Of a stretch of DNA of 64,000 nucleotides, positions 35,777-44,696 are shown piece by piece (within the stretch, counting starts at the first letter, position 1; every line of letters begins with the position of its first letter). A program made the translations under genes and the position numbers. The stretch lies in NCBI GenBank assembly GCA_964454335.1, contig CAYVVT010000004.1:186001-250000 (forward strand). Direction: 5' to 3'. The notes under the pieces were generated by a model that saw nothing but the letters and a program-made list of their open reading frames with translations, made no database searches and had not been told where the DNA came from. Origin of the DNA: CAYVVT01 sp964454335. Its GTDB lineage: Bacteria > Fidelibacterota > UBA8477 > JABMPR01.

Positions 35777-36177
35777 ACCTCGGCTTCCCTGTTCGACTTG
35801 CGGGCTTCCCGGCCCGAGACGATCACATAAGCAATAAGCGCGAAGATGAAGAACACCAGGAGCATCCAGGCGATGCTTTGCAGTGATCCGATGGCCGTCC
35901 GATAGACCTCCAGTGTCCAGCGATCGGCATTCAGCACAATGGCTTCTGCTTCTTCTGGCCGTGGTGTGATGTACTTCTCGAGATCCCAAACCCGCACACC
36001 GCCGGAGATACCTACCACGTAAATGGCAAAGTTCAGATACCTGGCCCAGATCTCACTGATGTCATCTGCGATGACCCGATTAAGGATCTTCTGTATTGGT
36101 GCTTTGAAAAGCCTGGCAACGATAAATGATACCACCAGGGCGATGATGAAAGTAACGACTAACAAGGTTATGAACAT
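35773..36177 (-). CDS. Small membrane protein with two hydrophobic segments
   Basis: 134 residues with an N-terminal membrane helix (TLLVVTFIIALVVSFIVARLF), a polar middle (PRPEEAEAIVLNADRW) and a C-terminal helix (WMLLVFFIFALIAYVIVSG) followed by basic residues. No family is recognised with confidence. The gene overlaps the end of the ABC ATPase gene by four bases on the opposite strand. It sits 14 bases after the predicted lipoprotein gene, so it is part of the minus-strand group with the eIF-2B-like and peptidase genes. Confidence 0.65.
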   Translation of the reverse strand: MFITLLVVTFIIALVVSFIVARLFKAPIQKILNRVIADDISEIWARYLNFAIYVVGISGGVRVWDLEKYITPRPEEAEAIVLNADRWTLEVYRTAIGSLQSIAWMLLVFFIFALIAYVIVSGREARKSNREAEV

Positions 36178-36191
36178 AAGCGGCTCCTCTC

Positions 36192-36773
36192 TCAGCGATG
36201 TTGGACTGCGACCCCTTCAAGGATCTCGATGACATTTCCGGCAAAGGCTTCGCACTGCCTTAGCTGTTGTTTTTCTTCGTTCTCAAAGAATGGCACCCGG
36301 CCAGCGGCCTTTGTGATCAGTTTTGACTCATAGCCTTCAACCGAGTGGTAGATGGCGGTATAGTGGGTCCGGTCATAGGGCGGCAGGATGAAGCGCCGGA
36401 TAGGCAAATCGACCTCACGCAGCATTGCCGGCACAATGAATAATCCGAACATATCAACACCCAGCGCAATAAATTGAGCCGTACGGTTGTTTAATCTGAC
36501 CTTCTGGATCTCCAGGGTGATGGTGGAGGGTGATCCATTAGCATGAGAAATGATATAGTGGATATCCGAACCACGGTTGAATTTGTCCAACTCCCGCTGC
36601 AACGCAGATGTGAATTGAAGTTCACTTGGAGCTGCTACGGTCTCAGCCACGTTCAGAACGATATGTAGAGTATCCGGGATCTCCTCCTTGATGATCAGGC
36701 GGGAGGGTGTGCATTCCAGCACAAGAAGTACCGAAAGCAGTATGGGAACACTTTGCAATCTCAAAACATCCAC
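36192..36773 (-). CDS. Predicted lipoprotein or membrane-associated protein
   Basis: 193 residues. The N-terminus has a hydrophobic stretch (VPILLSVLLVLEC) ending in a cysteine, resembling a signal with a lipobox. The remainder, such as LQRELDKFNRGSDIHYIIS and YDRTHYTAIYHSVEGYESK, does not match a known family. A hydrophobic segment near ALGVDMFGLFIVPAM could be a second membrane contact. Located between a membrane protein and the eIF-2B-like gene. Function unknown. Confidence 0.6.
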   Translation of the reverse strand: MDVLRLQSVPILLSVLLVLECTPSRLIIKEEIPDTLHIVLNVAETVAAPSELQFTSALQRELDKFNRGSDIHYIISHANGSPSTITLEIQKVRLNNRTAQFIALGVDMFGLFIVPAMLREVDLPIRRFILPPYDRTHYTAIYHSVEGYESKLITKAAGRVPFFENEEKQQLRQCEAFAGNVIEILEGVAVQHR

Positions 36774-36783
36774 TCCATGAGGC

Positions 36784-37551
36784 TTAGACTCCGATAAGGT
36801 GAGTGACGCTATTCAGCTGTACCCATTCAAAGACCTGGATCATCCGCCGGTTGTGGCCCTGGGACCAGTCTTGCACATAGGCGGCGTCATCTGCAGGTAC
36901 ACCTGCAACTTGTTTAAAGGCTTCCGCAATGATGTAAACCGGCCGCTGTCTGAGTTGCGCTTCCTGGACAAGGGTGGCAGATCCCATCTTGTTCACGAAA
37001 CCATTTTCCGCTATCCAGTCCGCGCCCATCACGACTGCGTCTACTGCGCGAACACAATCCATCAATTCCCAGTCCTCAACCATTATAACTTCATAACCTG
37101 AAGTTATAAGGGCTTCTGCCAGGTTTCTGCCTTCTTCTGCAGGGTGGCCTGGGGAGAGGACCGCTCGACACCGGGATGGTTCCGGCAACTCCTGGAACAC
37201 TTTGCGAACCAGAGAGCTGTTACTGATGGTGAGAAAGGAGTCGGACTTTCGTAGTTGATCTACCGCATCACTGATCGTCCTGATCTGCGCCATCTGAACC
37301 TTTTCGACAAGCTCTTCTCGACTGGCCTTAGAACTGCCTTTCTGCTTCAGATGATCGGAGCAGAAACGCCACACGGCCATCAGTGGATACGCGCGAATCA
37401 GCAGCTCCAGCGATGAAAGATATTCTTTATCTGATATCTGCGGTAATTCCGCAAGGAACGCCTCAAGCAGGGCTGAGGAGCCACTCTTGCGATCAACACA
37501 TAATTTCTGGATCTGATCCAGCAACAGTCTTCCTGTCTTATTGAGGTCCAA
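36784..37551 (-). CDS. eIF-2B/ribose-1,5-bisphosphate isomerase-like protein
   Basis: 255-residue cytoplasmic protein of the eIF-2B alpha/beta/delta superfamily. The signature VVMGADWIAENGFVNKMGSA matches the conserved segment VlvGADaI..nG.vvNkvGt, and LSPGHPAEEGRNLAEALI corresponds to the loop that binds a phosphate. Bacterial members include methylthioribose-1-phosphate isomerase and R15P isomerase, which are normally 300-350 residues, so this one is short. It overlaps the peptidase gene by 14 bases and may be translationally coupled. Reaction unknown. Confidence 0.82.
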   Translation of the reverse strand: MDLNKTGRLLLDQIQKLCVDRKSGSSALLEAFLAELPQISDKEYLSSLELLIRAYPLMAVWRFCSDHLKQKGSSKASREELVEKVQMAQIRTISDAVDQLRKSDSFLTISNSSLVRKVFQELPEPSRCRAVLSPGHPAEEGRNLAEALITSGYEVIMVEDWELMDCVRAVDAVVMGADWIAENGFVNKMGSATLVQEAQLRQRPVYIIAEAFKQVAGVPADDAAYVQDWSQGHNRRMIQVFEWVQLNSVTHLIGV

Positions 37552-38932
37552 TGATCAGAGCATACATGGGATCCCAGGGTGGGACCACCACCGGTGGTTT
37601 TTCCATGGCCTCAAGAGTTTCAGAAGTCAGAAAATCCCGGGGTAGGATGACCCCGTAGAGATTCTGGTCAAACCAGGCATCATCCATCAACCAGTATCCT
37701 TCCCGACCACGATCGGTGCCCCATGAATTTTCCACACGCCACTGATTGATGATCCCCTTGTCACGGTCCACGCCAACAAATACCATGGCATGTGTTGGAA
37801 TGGATTCACGGTAGCGGATCTGCTGTTCCTTGCTAAGACTGAAATCCACCCCCAGAAGCTCGTTATAGGAATAAATGCCACGTACCATGAGACCATCGCT
37901 GCTGAGTTGGTCCTTCCCCACATCGCAGGCGAACCAGATGGGCTCACCATCAGTGACTGCTTCGAGCGTTTGTCTTTTCAGCATTTTCAGGGGAATGTTC
38001 ACCACGGACATATCCGGTTTCTCCACCATGTCACGATCGAAGGTCACTGAATAGGTCTGGTAAAGCTCTTTGCTGGGATCATGCAGCAGGTAGACGTATT
38101 CACTCAGGGGTTTTCTGACCACCAGGTCCCGGAATTCCACAGGCGTATACTTCACCGGTTTACTTGGACGTCCTTTCTTGTTCTCATACCGCCATACAAA
38201 CTCCCGGGGTGGTTCCCCTAGACTCAGTGAAAGAACACGGTAGATATCACTCATAGCGGCCATCCGGATCTCTTCCAGACCATTTGCATCGATTCCCGCA
38301 GCGTATCCCTCACGGATCTGGGCTGCTGCCCTGCGCAATCGTCGTCTCAGCAGCTTGTTCATGTCTTTGGTATTGCTGCTTGCATAGGTCTCTGGCATGG
38401 CGCTCATGGGGACCACACCGTATTTATCCACCAGGTCCACCACCATATTCCATTGACCGCCGTCATTGATGGGATTCTCCAGAAGAAAATTCAGCTCACG
38501 ATCCTCCAGTGATCTGTCCCGCCATTGGATGACGTAGTTCAGAAAGAGGTTGGCCTTTTCCATTTTGTCATAGAAGAAGAGATAATTCTGGGAGAATTCG
38601 AAGTCCTCCAGATTGAACTGCTCAATGACACCTGGTCTCAGGATATTCAAGCCGGCAAACAGCCAGCAGCGACCACTGCTCTGCTGGTCGGTGATCCCTT
38701 TGACGTCAATGATATCACTGAAGAGATGTTGTTGGCTGGTCTGCAAGGCGCGGTTCACCGCCAGCTCGGAGATCGAATGGTCAGCCAGTGCGTTCTGGAT
38801 GGTCATGCGGTGCTGGTCCTGCTGGAACTGCGCCCGCAGGAGAGTATAATCGTCACTATCGAGTTTCCGAAAGTCCTGGGCATTTAACAATGCCAGGCAA
38901 GCAAACATGATGATCGTGCGGCATATCATCAA
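37538..38932 (-). CDS. Secreted aminopeptidase C / bleomycin-hydrolase-type cysteine peptidase (C1B)
   Basis: 464-residue papain-like cysteine peptidase. The signal peptide (RTIIMFACLALLNAQ) shows it is exported, unlike the cytoplasmic PepC of lactic bacteria. The catalytic Cys is C89 in DQQSSGRCWLFAG, the His lies in THAMVFVGVDRD and the Asn in VENSWGTDRG. A role in trimming peptides in the periplasm or outside the cell is likely. Its stop region overlaps the eIF-2B-like gene. The start GC-rich region holds no obvious operator. Confidence 0.9.
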   Translation of the reverse strand: MMICRTIIMFACLALLNAQDFRKLDSDDYTLLRAQFQQDQHRMTIQNALADHSISELAVNRALQTSQQHLFSDIIDVKGITDQQSSGRCWLFAGLNILRPGVIEQFNLEDFEFSQNYLFFYDKMEKANLFLNYVIQWRDRSLEDRELNFLLENPINDGGQWNMVVDLVDKYGVVPMSAMPETYASSNTKDMNKLLRRRLRRAAAQIREGYAAGIDANGLEEIRMAAMSDIYRVLSLSLGEPPREFVWRYENKKGRPSKPVKYTPVEFRDLVVRKPLSEYVYLLHDPSKELYQTYSVTFDRDMVEKPDMSVVNIPLKMLKRQTLEAVTDGEPIWFACDVGKDQLSSDGLMVRGIYSYNELLGVDFSLSKEQQIRYRESIPTHAMVFVGVDRDKGIINQWRVENSWGTDRGREGYWLMDDAWFDQNLYGVILPRDFLTSETLEAMEKPPVVVPPWDPMYALIIGPQ

Positions 38933-39011
38933 TTGCCCCCTTTTGTTTGGATTGGTTCAACGAAGCGAAGATAGTTTATCTGGAGCGAAGTAATAAGATC
39001 AAAGATATGGA

Positions 39012-41843
39012 CTACTGCAGTGCGCGGTGGACAAGGTAAAGCAGTGATCGGTACTGTTGGCCGGTTGCCTGCCCCATACCGATCTCACAGGTGCGGCTGG
39101 TGGAATAGAAACCAGCGTCTCCTTTCAGGTCTGCAATCTCACGGCTCTCCAGGATGGTAGCAGCATCAGTCAATTCGGGAACCAGTAAACCCCGATCACC
39201 TGCAAATCCACAGCAGGCACTGTGATTCGGGATCACCACACTTTCCGCGCATTGTTCGGCGATGGCCAGCATCTTGTCGCTCAGGTCAAGGCCTTCAGTT
39301 GAACAAGTGGGGTGCAGGACTGCTTCACCGGCCACTTTGGTCAACTCGAGTTTTGGCAGGACACTGTCATGCAGGAATTCAATGATGTCGCGGATGTCCA
39401 GCTGCTTCAATTTTGCTGCGATGACCCCACTGAGGATCTTGTCATACTCCTGCATAAAACGGCTGCAGGGTGTCGTGTCCATTACGATGGGGATCCTCCC
39501 CTGCTCTGACACCTCCCACAGGTGTTCAACAACCCGCGTTGCTGCCTGGACGGCAGCGTCTGGAAAGCCCTTGGAATGAAAGGCCAGGCCACAACAGAGT
39601 GTTTCCACCGATTCTGGATATGCGGCATCCAGACCACCTTTTTCCAGGATTTCAGCCAATATTGCAGGTAGATCATCAGCTCCTTCATCCAGACTCCCAG
39701 CAAGCGTGCGGGAAAGACAGGATGGAAGGTAGATCAGGTCCGGGGATGCATTCTCCAGCTTCATCAGGGTGCTTGTAGCGCCTGGCATGTATTGACTCCA
39801 GGATGGGACCAGACCGAAACTGATCCTGTGTACCAGGCGGGACAAGCGACGAATGGATTGGCCCTCTAGCACTGTGCTGATAGGTCTGGCGATTCTCAGG
39901 ACAGCCCTTAATCCAGAGGTCAACCAGCGGAAATGCCTGGCGGCCCATAGTGCGACTGACCGGCTGGCGCGGTTCCGAAGTGATGCATGGTAAGCTTTCA
40001 TCATGTCGCCGGTATTCACATCCACTGGACAGGCAAGTTCACAGAGGCCGTCCCGTGCACAGGTCTCAACGCCAGCATAGCGGAACTCCTGCTGAATACG
40101 GTGTGCAGAATTCTGATCGTGATGACTGCCCTCGGCCAGCTGTTGGATCTCCCGTAGAACGGAAATTCGCTCCCGTGGAGAGAGCGTGAGGTCATGGGAA
40201 GGGCAGAATGGTTCACACAGACCGCATTCGATACAGGCATCGATACGTGTGTCAACCTGGGGAATGGGCTTGATATTGCGCAGATGAATCAGGGGATCGT
40301 CATTGAAGATCACACCTGGATTCATGATACCCTGAGGATCCACAACGGCTTTTATCCGCCGCATGATATCCACGGCGGCCTTACCCCATTCCTTCTCCAG
40401 ATAGGGTGCCATGTTCCTGCCGGTGCCGTGTTCTGCCTTCAGGGAGCCCTGATATCGGACGGCTACAAGATCACTCAATTGCTCCATAAAGGCGCGGTAG
40501 CGTTCCCGGGCTCCGCTCTGGTCAAAATCGATGCTCAACTTGAAATGCAGGTTTCCGTCACCAGCGTGCCCAAAGACAATGGCATCACGGTAGTCAAAGG
40601 CATTCAGCAGCTCCTTCAGGTCCCGTGTAGCGGCAGCCAGGTCTTTGAGTTGAAAACAGATGTCTTCACTGATGATACTGGTTCCTGACGGTCGCCTACC
40701 CGCATGGAGTGGTCCCAACTCACGACGGACCTTCCACAGTGTATCGCGAGCTTCTGCCTTCTCCTGAAATGTCGGTTCTTCCAGCAGGGTCTGCTCCCTG
40801 AGCAGGTCCATTGCACTCCTGGTTTTCTCTCTTAGTTTGCGCACTGATCTTGCCTGGAATTCCACCAGCAATGCTGCACAACCCATTGGCAAAGTTTCCT
40901 GCAGATGAGCGGGTACTCCAGGAATTCCACGTATGGCCTTCAGGGCTGTCTCGTCCAGCAATTCAAGAGCCGCCGGCTCACAGGCTTTCAGCGGTAGAAC
41001 ATTTGCCACAGCCGTTTCTAGACTGGGGAAGAGCAGAAGGGCGGTGGCCTTTTCTCTATATACTTCTCGGGTCTTGAGGCAAACCTCCGAAATAAAGCCA
41101 AGTGTCCCCTCCGAACCCACCATGAGATGAGCCAGGATGGCTGCTGGTGACTGGAAGTCAAGGAAGCTGTTAAGGCAATAACCCATTGTGTTCTTGATGC
41201 CGAATTTTCGCTCGATAAGCGCGATGAGTTCAGGGCTGGTCAGGATCTCTTCCCTTATCTGGATCAATGTCTTGTAGATGGCCGGTTCGCTGTATTTGAG
41301 TTTGGCCTCCGCATCCGGCTGACTAGTATCGAGAGTGAAACCAGAGGGTAAGATGACACGAATGCTGTCCAGGGTGTGATAGCTGTCGAACTCTGTTCCC
41401 GAGGTAATACCACTGGCGTTGTTCCCAACGATCCCGGCGATCAAAGCCGCATTGATCGATCCCGGATCGGGTCCGATCATGCGTTGATGCGGCGCCAGAT
41501 AGAGATTGGCCCAACTCCCCACGACACCAGCCTGCAAACGGATGGTCTCTGCCTTCTCGCCGATCTCATGACTGCGCCAGTGCTGATCCACTCGCACCAG
41601 GATCGAGTCGCTGATGGCCTGACCTGAAAGGCTGGTTCCCCCGGCTCTGAACACGATGGGGGTTTTTTCCGCATTAGCGAATTGAAGCAGCCGCTGGACT
41701 TCTGTTTCATCTCTAGGTGTAACCACTACCTGGGGCAGCAATCGATAAAAACCTGCGTCCCTGCTGTTTGCGTGGCGGCTCAGCAGTTGATCGGTTACCG
41801 AATCGGCACCGAGGATCTTCTTTAATTGTCTGTAAAGATGCAT
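39012..41843 (-). CDS. FAD-binding/Fe-S D-lactate dehydrogenase-type oxidoreductase (Dld-II-like fusion)
   Basis: 943-residue fusion. Residues 1-520 contain the FAD-binding oxidase domain (VFRAGGTSLSGQAISD, GIVGNNASGITSGT) and the FAD-oxidase C domain (HAGDGNLHFKLSIDF). Residues near 530-610 contain two 4Fe-4S motifs (CIECGLCEPFCP, CARDGLCELACPVD). The C-terminal third has CCG-type cysteine repeats (TLCCGLAFHSKGF, NHSACCGFAGDRG) typical of GlcF/LldE electron-transfer subunits. The combination matches bacterial quinone-linked D-lactate dehydrogenases and related D-2-hydroxyacid oxidases. It is monocistronic; membrane association is probably peripheral. The substrate is inferred. Confidence 0.9.
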   Translation of the reverse strand: MHLYRQLKKILGADSVTDQLLSRHANSRDAGFYRLLPQVVVTPRDETEVQRLLQFANAEKTPIVFRAGGTSLSGQAISDSILVRVDQHWRSHEIGEKAETIRLQAGVVGSWANLYLAPHQRMIGPDPGSINAALIAGIVGNNASGITSGTEFDSYHTLDSIRVILPSGFTLDTSQPDAEAKLKYSEPAIYKTLIQIREEILTSPELIALIERKFGIKNTMGYCLNSFLDFQSPAAILAHLMVGSEGTLGFISEVCLKTREVYREKATALLLFPSLETAVANVLPLKACEPAALELLDETALKAIRGIPGVPAHLQETLPMGCAALLVEFQARSVRKLREKTRSAMDLLREQTLLEEPTFQEKAEARDTLWKVRRELGPLHAGRRPSGTSIISEDICFQLKDLAAATRDLKELLNAFDYRDAIVFGHAGDGNLHFKLSIDFDQSGARERYRAFMEQLSDLVAVRYQGSLKAEHGTGRNMAPYLEKEWGKAAVDIMRRIKAVVDPQGIMNPGVIFNDDPLIHLRNIKPIPQVDTRIDACIECGLCEPFCPSHDLTLSPRERISVLREIQQLAEGSHHDQNSAHRIQQEFRYAGVETCARDGLCELACPVDVNTGDMMKAYHASLRNRASRSVALWAARHFRWLTSGLRAVLRIARPISTVLEGQSIRRLSRLVHRISFGLVPSWSQYMPGATSTLMKLENASPDLIYLPSCLSRTLAGSLDEGADDLPAILAEILEKGGLDAAYPESVETLCCGLAFHSKGFPDAAVQAATRVVEHLWEVSEQGRIPIVMDTTPCSRFMQEYDKILSGVIAAKLKQLDIRDIIEFLHDSVLPKLELTKVAGEAVLHPTCSTEGLDLSDKMLAIAEQCAESVVIPNHSACCGFAGDRGLLVPELTDAATILESREIADLKGDAGFYSTSRTCEIGMGQATGQQYRSLLYLVHRALQ

Positions 41844-41881
41844 TTGGTCATCACCTGGTTCGCCAGGGTGGCAAAACTAAC

Positions 41882-41909
41882 GGAAGAAGGAAAAAGGAAG
41901 AAGGAAAAA
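41882..41909. repeat. Two tandem copies of a 14-bp A/G-rich unit
   Basis: GGAAGAAGGAAAAA occurs at 41882-41895 and again at 41896-41909, in the noncoding stretch between the dehydrogenase and FadL genes. No function is evident; it may reflect slippage in a purine-rich tract. Confidence 0.85.
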
Positions 41910-42012
41910 GCGGTGGATCCATGAAGGTTCGGCGCTCGCAGGTAAATCGGTGCAACAGGGTATTTGGGGATCTGAATCTGGTCACTGGTCAGTGTTCGTC
42001 ATTCAAAAATAA

Positions 42013-42042
42013 AAAAGCCGCCCCGGTTTCGAGGCGGCTTTT
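42013..42042. terminator. Strong hairpin terminator after the FadL gene
   Basis: Stem AAAAGCCGCC (42013-42022) with GGCGGCTTTT (42033-42042), loop of ten bases. On the minus strand a TTTTTTATTTTTG run follows, so it terminates the FadL transcript. It could also act on plus-strand transcripts. Confidence 0.9.
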
Positions 42043-42062
42043 CTGTCAATGGCATTTTATGA

Positions 42063-43418
42063 TCAGAAGCTCTTTTGAAAACCGAAGGCGATGCCAAATG
42101 CCGTTTTCCCATAGATCTCTTCCCGGACATTACCCGCATACTTGTTCTGACCATCCTGGTAGAAAGTGTTAAAAGTCGAAACACTGAAATGAGAGGCATC
42201 CGATAGCTTTATTTTGCCTCCTAAACCAACCGTACTCGAAATCAGGGAGTTGCTCTGCTCCGTCTGATAGGAGTCCTCTATATCCGAGGCTGCATACAGA
42301 TAGCCAGCGCCCAGGGTCAGTTTCTCCGTGAATTCATGTTCAACACCACAACCGATCTCAAAACCGCTATTGGTAAGTTCGGCACGGTTGGCGGGATTGT
42401 CCTCATCCCAATCCCACTGAAGACTCTCACCGTAGGGATAGAAATTGAAGCTGATATCGGCACGCGTCCCGGCCATGGGGCTTATACCCAGACCAACAGC
42501 GATCAATGAGGGTATGTCAGCGCGATACATCTTCTCGTCGGGAAACATGGGGTCCGGATTGCCATCATCGTCACTGAGAACCGCACCTGTTTCATCGACA
42601 GTCGTTTCGTTGGTCATCTCAAGTTCAGCTTTGAGCTCATAGCGAAAACCAATATTGAGCTTCTCTGACAGGTTTAGTCCCAGTCCGATTACGGGTACAA
42701 TGGTACTGCCGTTGCGAGCAGCATCGACTTCGATACGGGGAATGATACTTCCATCCTCGTTGATGACACCATTTTCTGCGATCCAGGTAACATCATCCAG
42801 GTGCCCTTCGTAGGTATTGGCGGCATATAGATATCTCGCACCTGCAGCAACTGAAATGAGATCGTTTATGGCGTAAGAGAAATTGGCTATTCCACCATAG
42901 TAAATGGATGAGCCCTCGAAAGCTGCATCTATGGTATAGCCTGTGACTGTGCCGTAGGGGGCGAATGCTGCATTGATATTGGAAGCCGCCAGCCCGACAA
43001 CTTTTGCCACCAGATAATCAAAGGAAGGCAAACCCTGGGGGAAATCCGCGCTACCTCCACCTCCGGCGGGGATAAAACCGGCGGAAATAGCCATTTTGCC
43101 CGATTTCAATACGAAATAGAGGTTGGGAAATACCGGAGCAAATGTGGTTCCCTCAAAGGTGTTTTCATTATAGGCTGGAAACTGTGTTTCAATCGTTCTT
43201 GTCTGCCAGATGGTCTGGTTACTCACATACAGGTGCATTCCGTCGCTCAATGCCGTCAGGCCTGCGGGATTGAAGTAGGTAGCATCAACATCCATGGTAG
43301 AATTACGGTTCATCATGCGGAAGTAATCAGCACTCTGGTTCGTATTCTGTACAATACCGCCAGCAAACACCTGTGAAAGAAATAACAGGGATACGATAAC
43401 CAATATTCCCTTCTTCAT
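42063..43418 (-). CDS. OmpP1/FadL/TodX-type outer-membrane transport protein
   Basis: 451-residue beta-barrel for uptake of hydrophobic substrates such as fatty acids or aromatics. Signal peptide MKKGILVIVSLLFLSQVFAGG; then the FadL-type start (NQSADYFRMMNRNSTMDVDATYFNPAGLTAL), which forms the N-terminal hatch. The final residues, EIYGKTAFGIAFGFQKSF, end in Phe as in barrels inserted by BamA. I start at ATG 43416-43418, with GGAGAG upstream, and not at an upstream frame. It lies upstream of two lipoprotein genes on the same strand but is separated by a hairpin at 43451. Confidence 0.95.
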   Translation of the reverse strand: MKKGILVIVSLLFLSQVFAGGIVQNTNQSADYFRMMNRNSTMDVDATYFNPAGLTALSDGMHLYVSNQTIWQTRTIETQFPAYNENTFEGTTFAPVFPNLYFVLKSGKMAISAGFIPAGGGGSADFPQGLPSFDYLVAKVVGLAASNINAAFAPYGTVTGYTIDAAFEGSSIYYGGIANFSYAINDLISVAAGARYLYAANTYEGHLDDVTWIAENGVINEDGSIIPRIEVDAARNGSTIVPVIGLGLNLSEKLNIGFRYELKAELEMTNETTVDETGAVLSDDDGNPDPMFPDEKMYRADIPSLIAVGLGISPMAGTRADISFNFYPYGESLQWDWDEDNPANRAELTNSGFEIGCGVEHEFTEKLTLGAGYLYAASDIEDSYQTEQSNSLISSTVGLGGKIKLSDASHFSVSTFNTFYQDGQNKYAGNVREEIYGKTAFGIAFGFQKSF

Positions 43419-43450
43419 GTTTCTCTCCTCGGACTTTGGTTTAATAAACA

Positions 43451-43478
43451 CAGAAAGGCAGGTGGCCCTGCCTTTCTG
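43451..43478 (-). terminator. 12-bp hairpin between the lipoprotein gene and the FadL gene
   Basis: CAGAAAGGCAGG (43451-43462) pairs with CCTGCCTTTCTG (43467-43478) with a loop of four. On the minus strand it is followed by TGTTTATT, a weak T tract. It may be a terminator of the lipoprotein gene or an RNA stabiliser. Confidence 0.65.
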
Positions 43479-43500
43479 CAAATTGGATTCGCTGAAATGC

Positions 43501-44112
43501 CTACTCCGTTTTGGTCAGACTCAAGGTGGTGTGTGATTCATCAACGACCAGCACTTCAATTGGAACAACTACTGTTCCCATGGGAACCATCAGGATCGTG
43601 CTTGTTGCAGTGCCCGGGTAGGTCAGGGCAAGTCCTGTCGGGGCGTCCTGATCGCCAGCTGTGATCGTAAGGGCTCCACCGATCGTGCGCAAACCACCCA
43701 CTAGCTGAATGACACTCCAGTCATCCTCTAAATCAACATCGCCTGCATCCTCAAAACCAGGTATGAGAACTGGATCGGCTCCGAGTGTATCATTCGGCGC
43801 CAACAGTGTTCCTGCGATCTCATAGGTAAGGCCATCATCACTGACCTCAACGGTTGCATTCACGCCCAGAGCATTAAAAACAGCCCAACCGACCGTGGTG
43901 TCGACGATCACATAACCGGGTACGTAACCAAAGGCAGCCATTCCGGAGGAATCATCCTCGTGAACCAGGAATCGGGTTGTCTGGGACATATCCGTGAGCT
44001 CCCAGGTTCCAGCCAGGGCATGACTATCATCATCATCGTCACTTTCGCAACCAAACAGGAACAGCCCTGTAATCACCAGGATAAAAGGGGTTAAGCGTAA
44101 CAATAGTTTCAT
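43501..44112 (-). CDS. Predicted lipoprotein
   Basis: 203 residues. The N-terminal signal peptide ends in a lipobox (FILVITGLFLFGC) and is followed by a highly acidic stretch, ESDDDDDS. The mature part resembles the small lipocalin-like proteins LAGTWELTDMSQ that occur widely in Bacteroidota-type genomes, but this is a pattern only. Probably outer-membrane facing. Immediate neighbours are the FadL gene and another lipoprotein. Function unknown. Confidence 0.75.
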   Translation of the reverse strand: MKLLLRLTPFILVITGLFLFGCESDDDDDSHALAGTWELTDMSQTTRFLVHEDDSSGMAAFGYVPGYVIVDTTVGWAVFNALGVNATVEVSDDGLTYEIAGTLLAPNDTLGADPVLIPGFEDAGDVDLEDDWSVIQLVGGLRTIGGALTITAGDQDAPTGLALTYPGTATSTILMVPMGTVVVPIEVLVVDESHTTLSLTKTE

Positions 44113-44244
44113 GTGTTTTTCTCCTTATCGCAATGGATTTGATCCATACCCCGTCGGGGGGATCATTTTAATTCTCAACTCTCAGTTGAAGTTGCTGAAA
44201 ATAGCCCCTCGTGATAATCGAAGCAATCAAAAGTCTGAATGCTT

Positions 44245-44691
44245 CTAATTGAAGTCCACGGTCCAGTTTTTTGTCGAAATTTCACCTTCCCGGATGAGCA
44301 TCGAACCCTGAATCGGCTCTGAAAGCGGTATGATGGGAAGCTCCGGTTGTTCCAGATAATAGTCCAAATTGGCCACAAACAGTCCGGGATCCACAAGCAA
44401 TCCTACCACTACTCCGATATAGGATCCAGGAGGAAGTTGAACGAAGAAGTCGCTGGTTTGATGAATTGGGTTTGTATAGCTGAGCAAGTAATTACCGATA
44501 TTGTCCTCATCATACATGACTCCCGGAGAGAGGATCACCAGCGCTGCTGCCTTGAGGGAATCAGGCCATGATCCAGTGAAGCTCAGTTCACCCTCAAGGC
44601 CTGATACGGGTTTGAGGCTGTCCGGTGATTCACAGCTCATCATTACCACAGCCATGGTGATCAGTGCTATCCATTTTGTGCGATATACCAT
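44245..44691 (-). CDS. Predicted lipoprotein next to the TonB-dependent receptor
   Basis: 148 residues with a hydrophobic signal ending in a lipobox (LITMAVVMMSC). No known family; the mature part contains LEGELSFTGSWPDS and WTVDF-like strands that suggest a beta-rich domain. Start choice is uncertain: ATG at 44691 is preceded by GGAG at a long spacing, and in-frame GTG and TTG codons lie a few residues upstream. It begins six bases downstream of the receptor's stop, so they are an operon, and it may be an accessory lipoprotein of the receptor. Confidence 0.7.
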   Translation of the reverse strand: MVYRTKWIALITMAVVMMSCESPDSLKPVSGLEGELSFTGSWPDSLKAAALVILSPGVMYDEDNIGNYLLSYTNPIHQTSDFFVQLPPGSYIGVVVGLLVDPGLFVANLDYYLEQPELPIIPLSEPIQGSMLIREGEISTKNWTVDFN

Positions 44692-44696
44692 CACGC

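Noticed and set aside
40194..40688. 164-codon plus-strand frame opposite the D-lactate-dehydrogenase-type gene
   Set aside because: Antisense shadow of a protein with clear FAD and Fe-S motifs.
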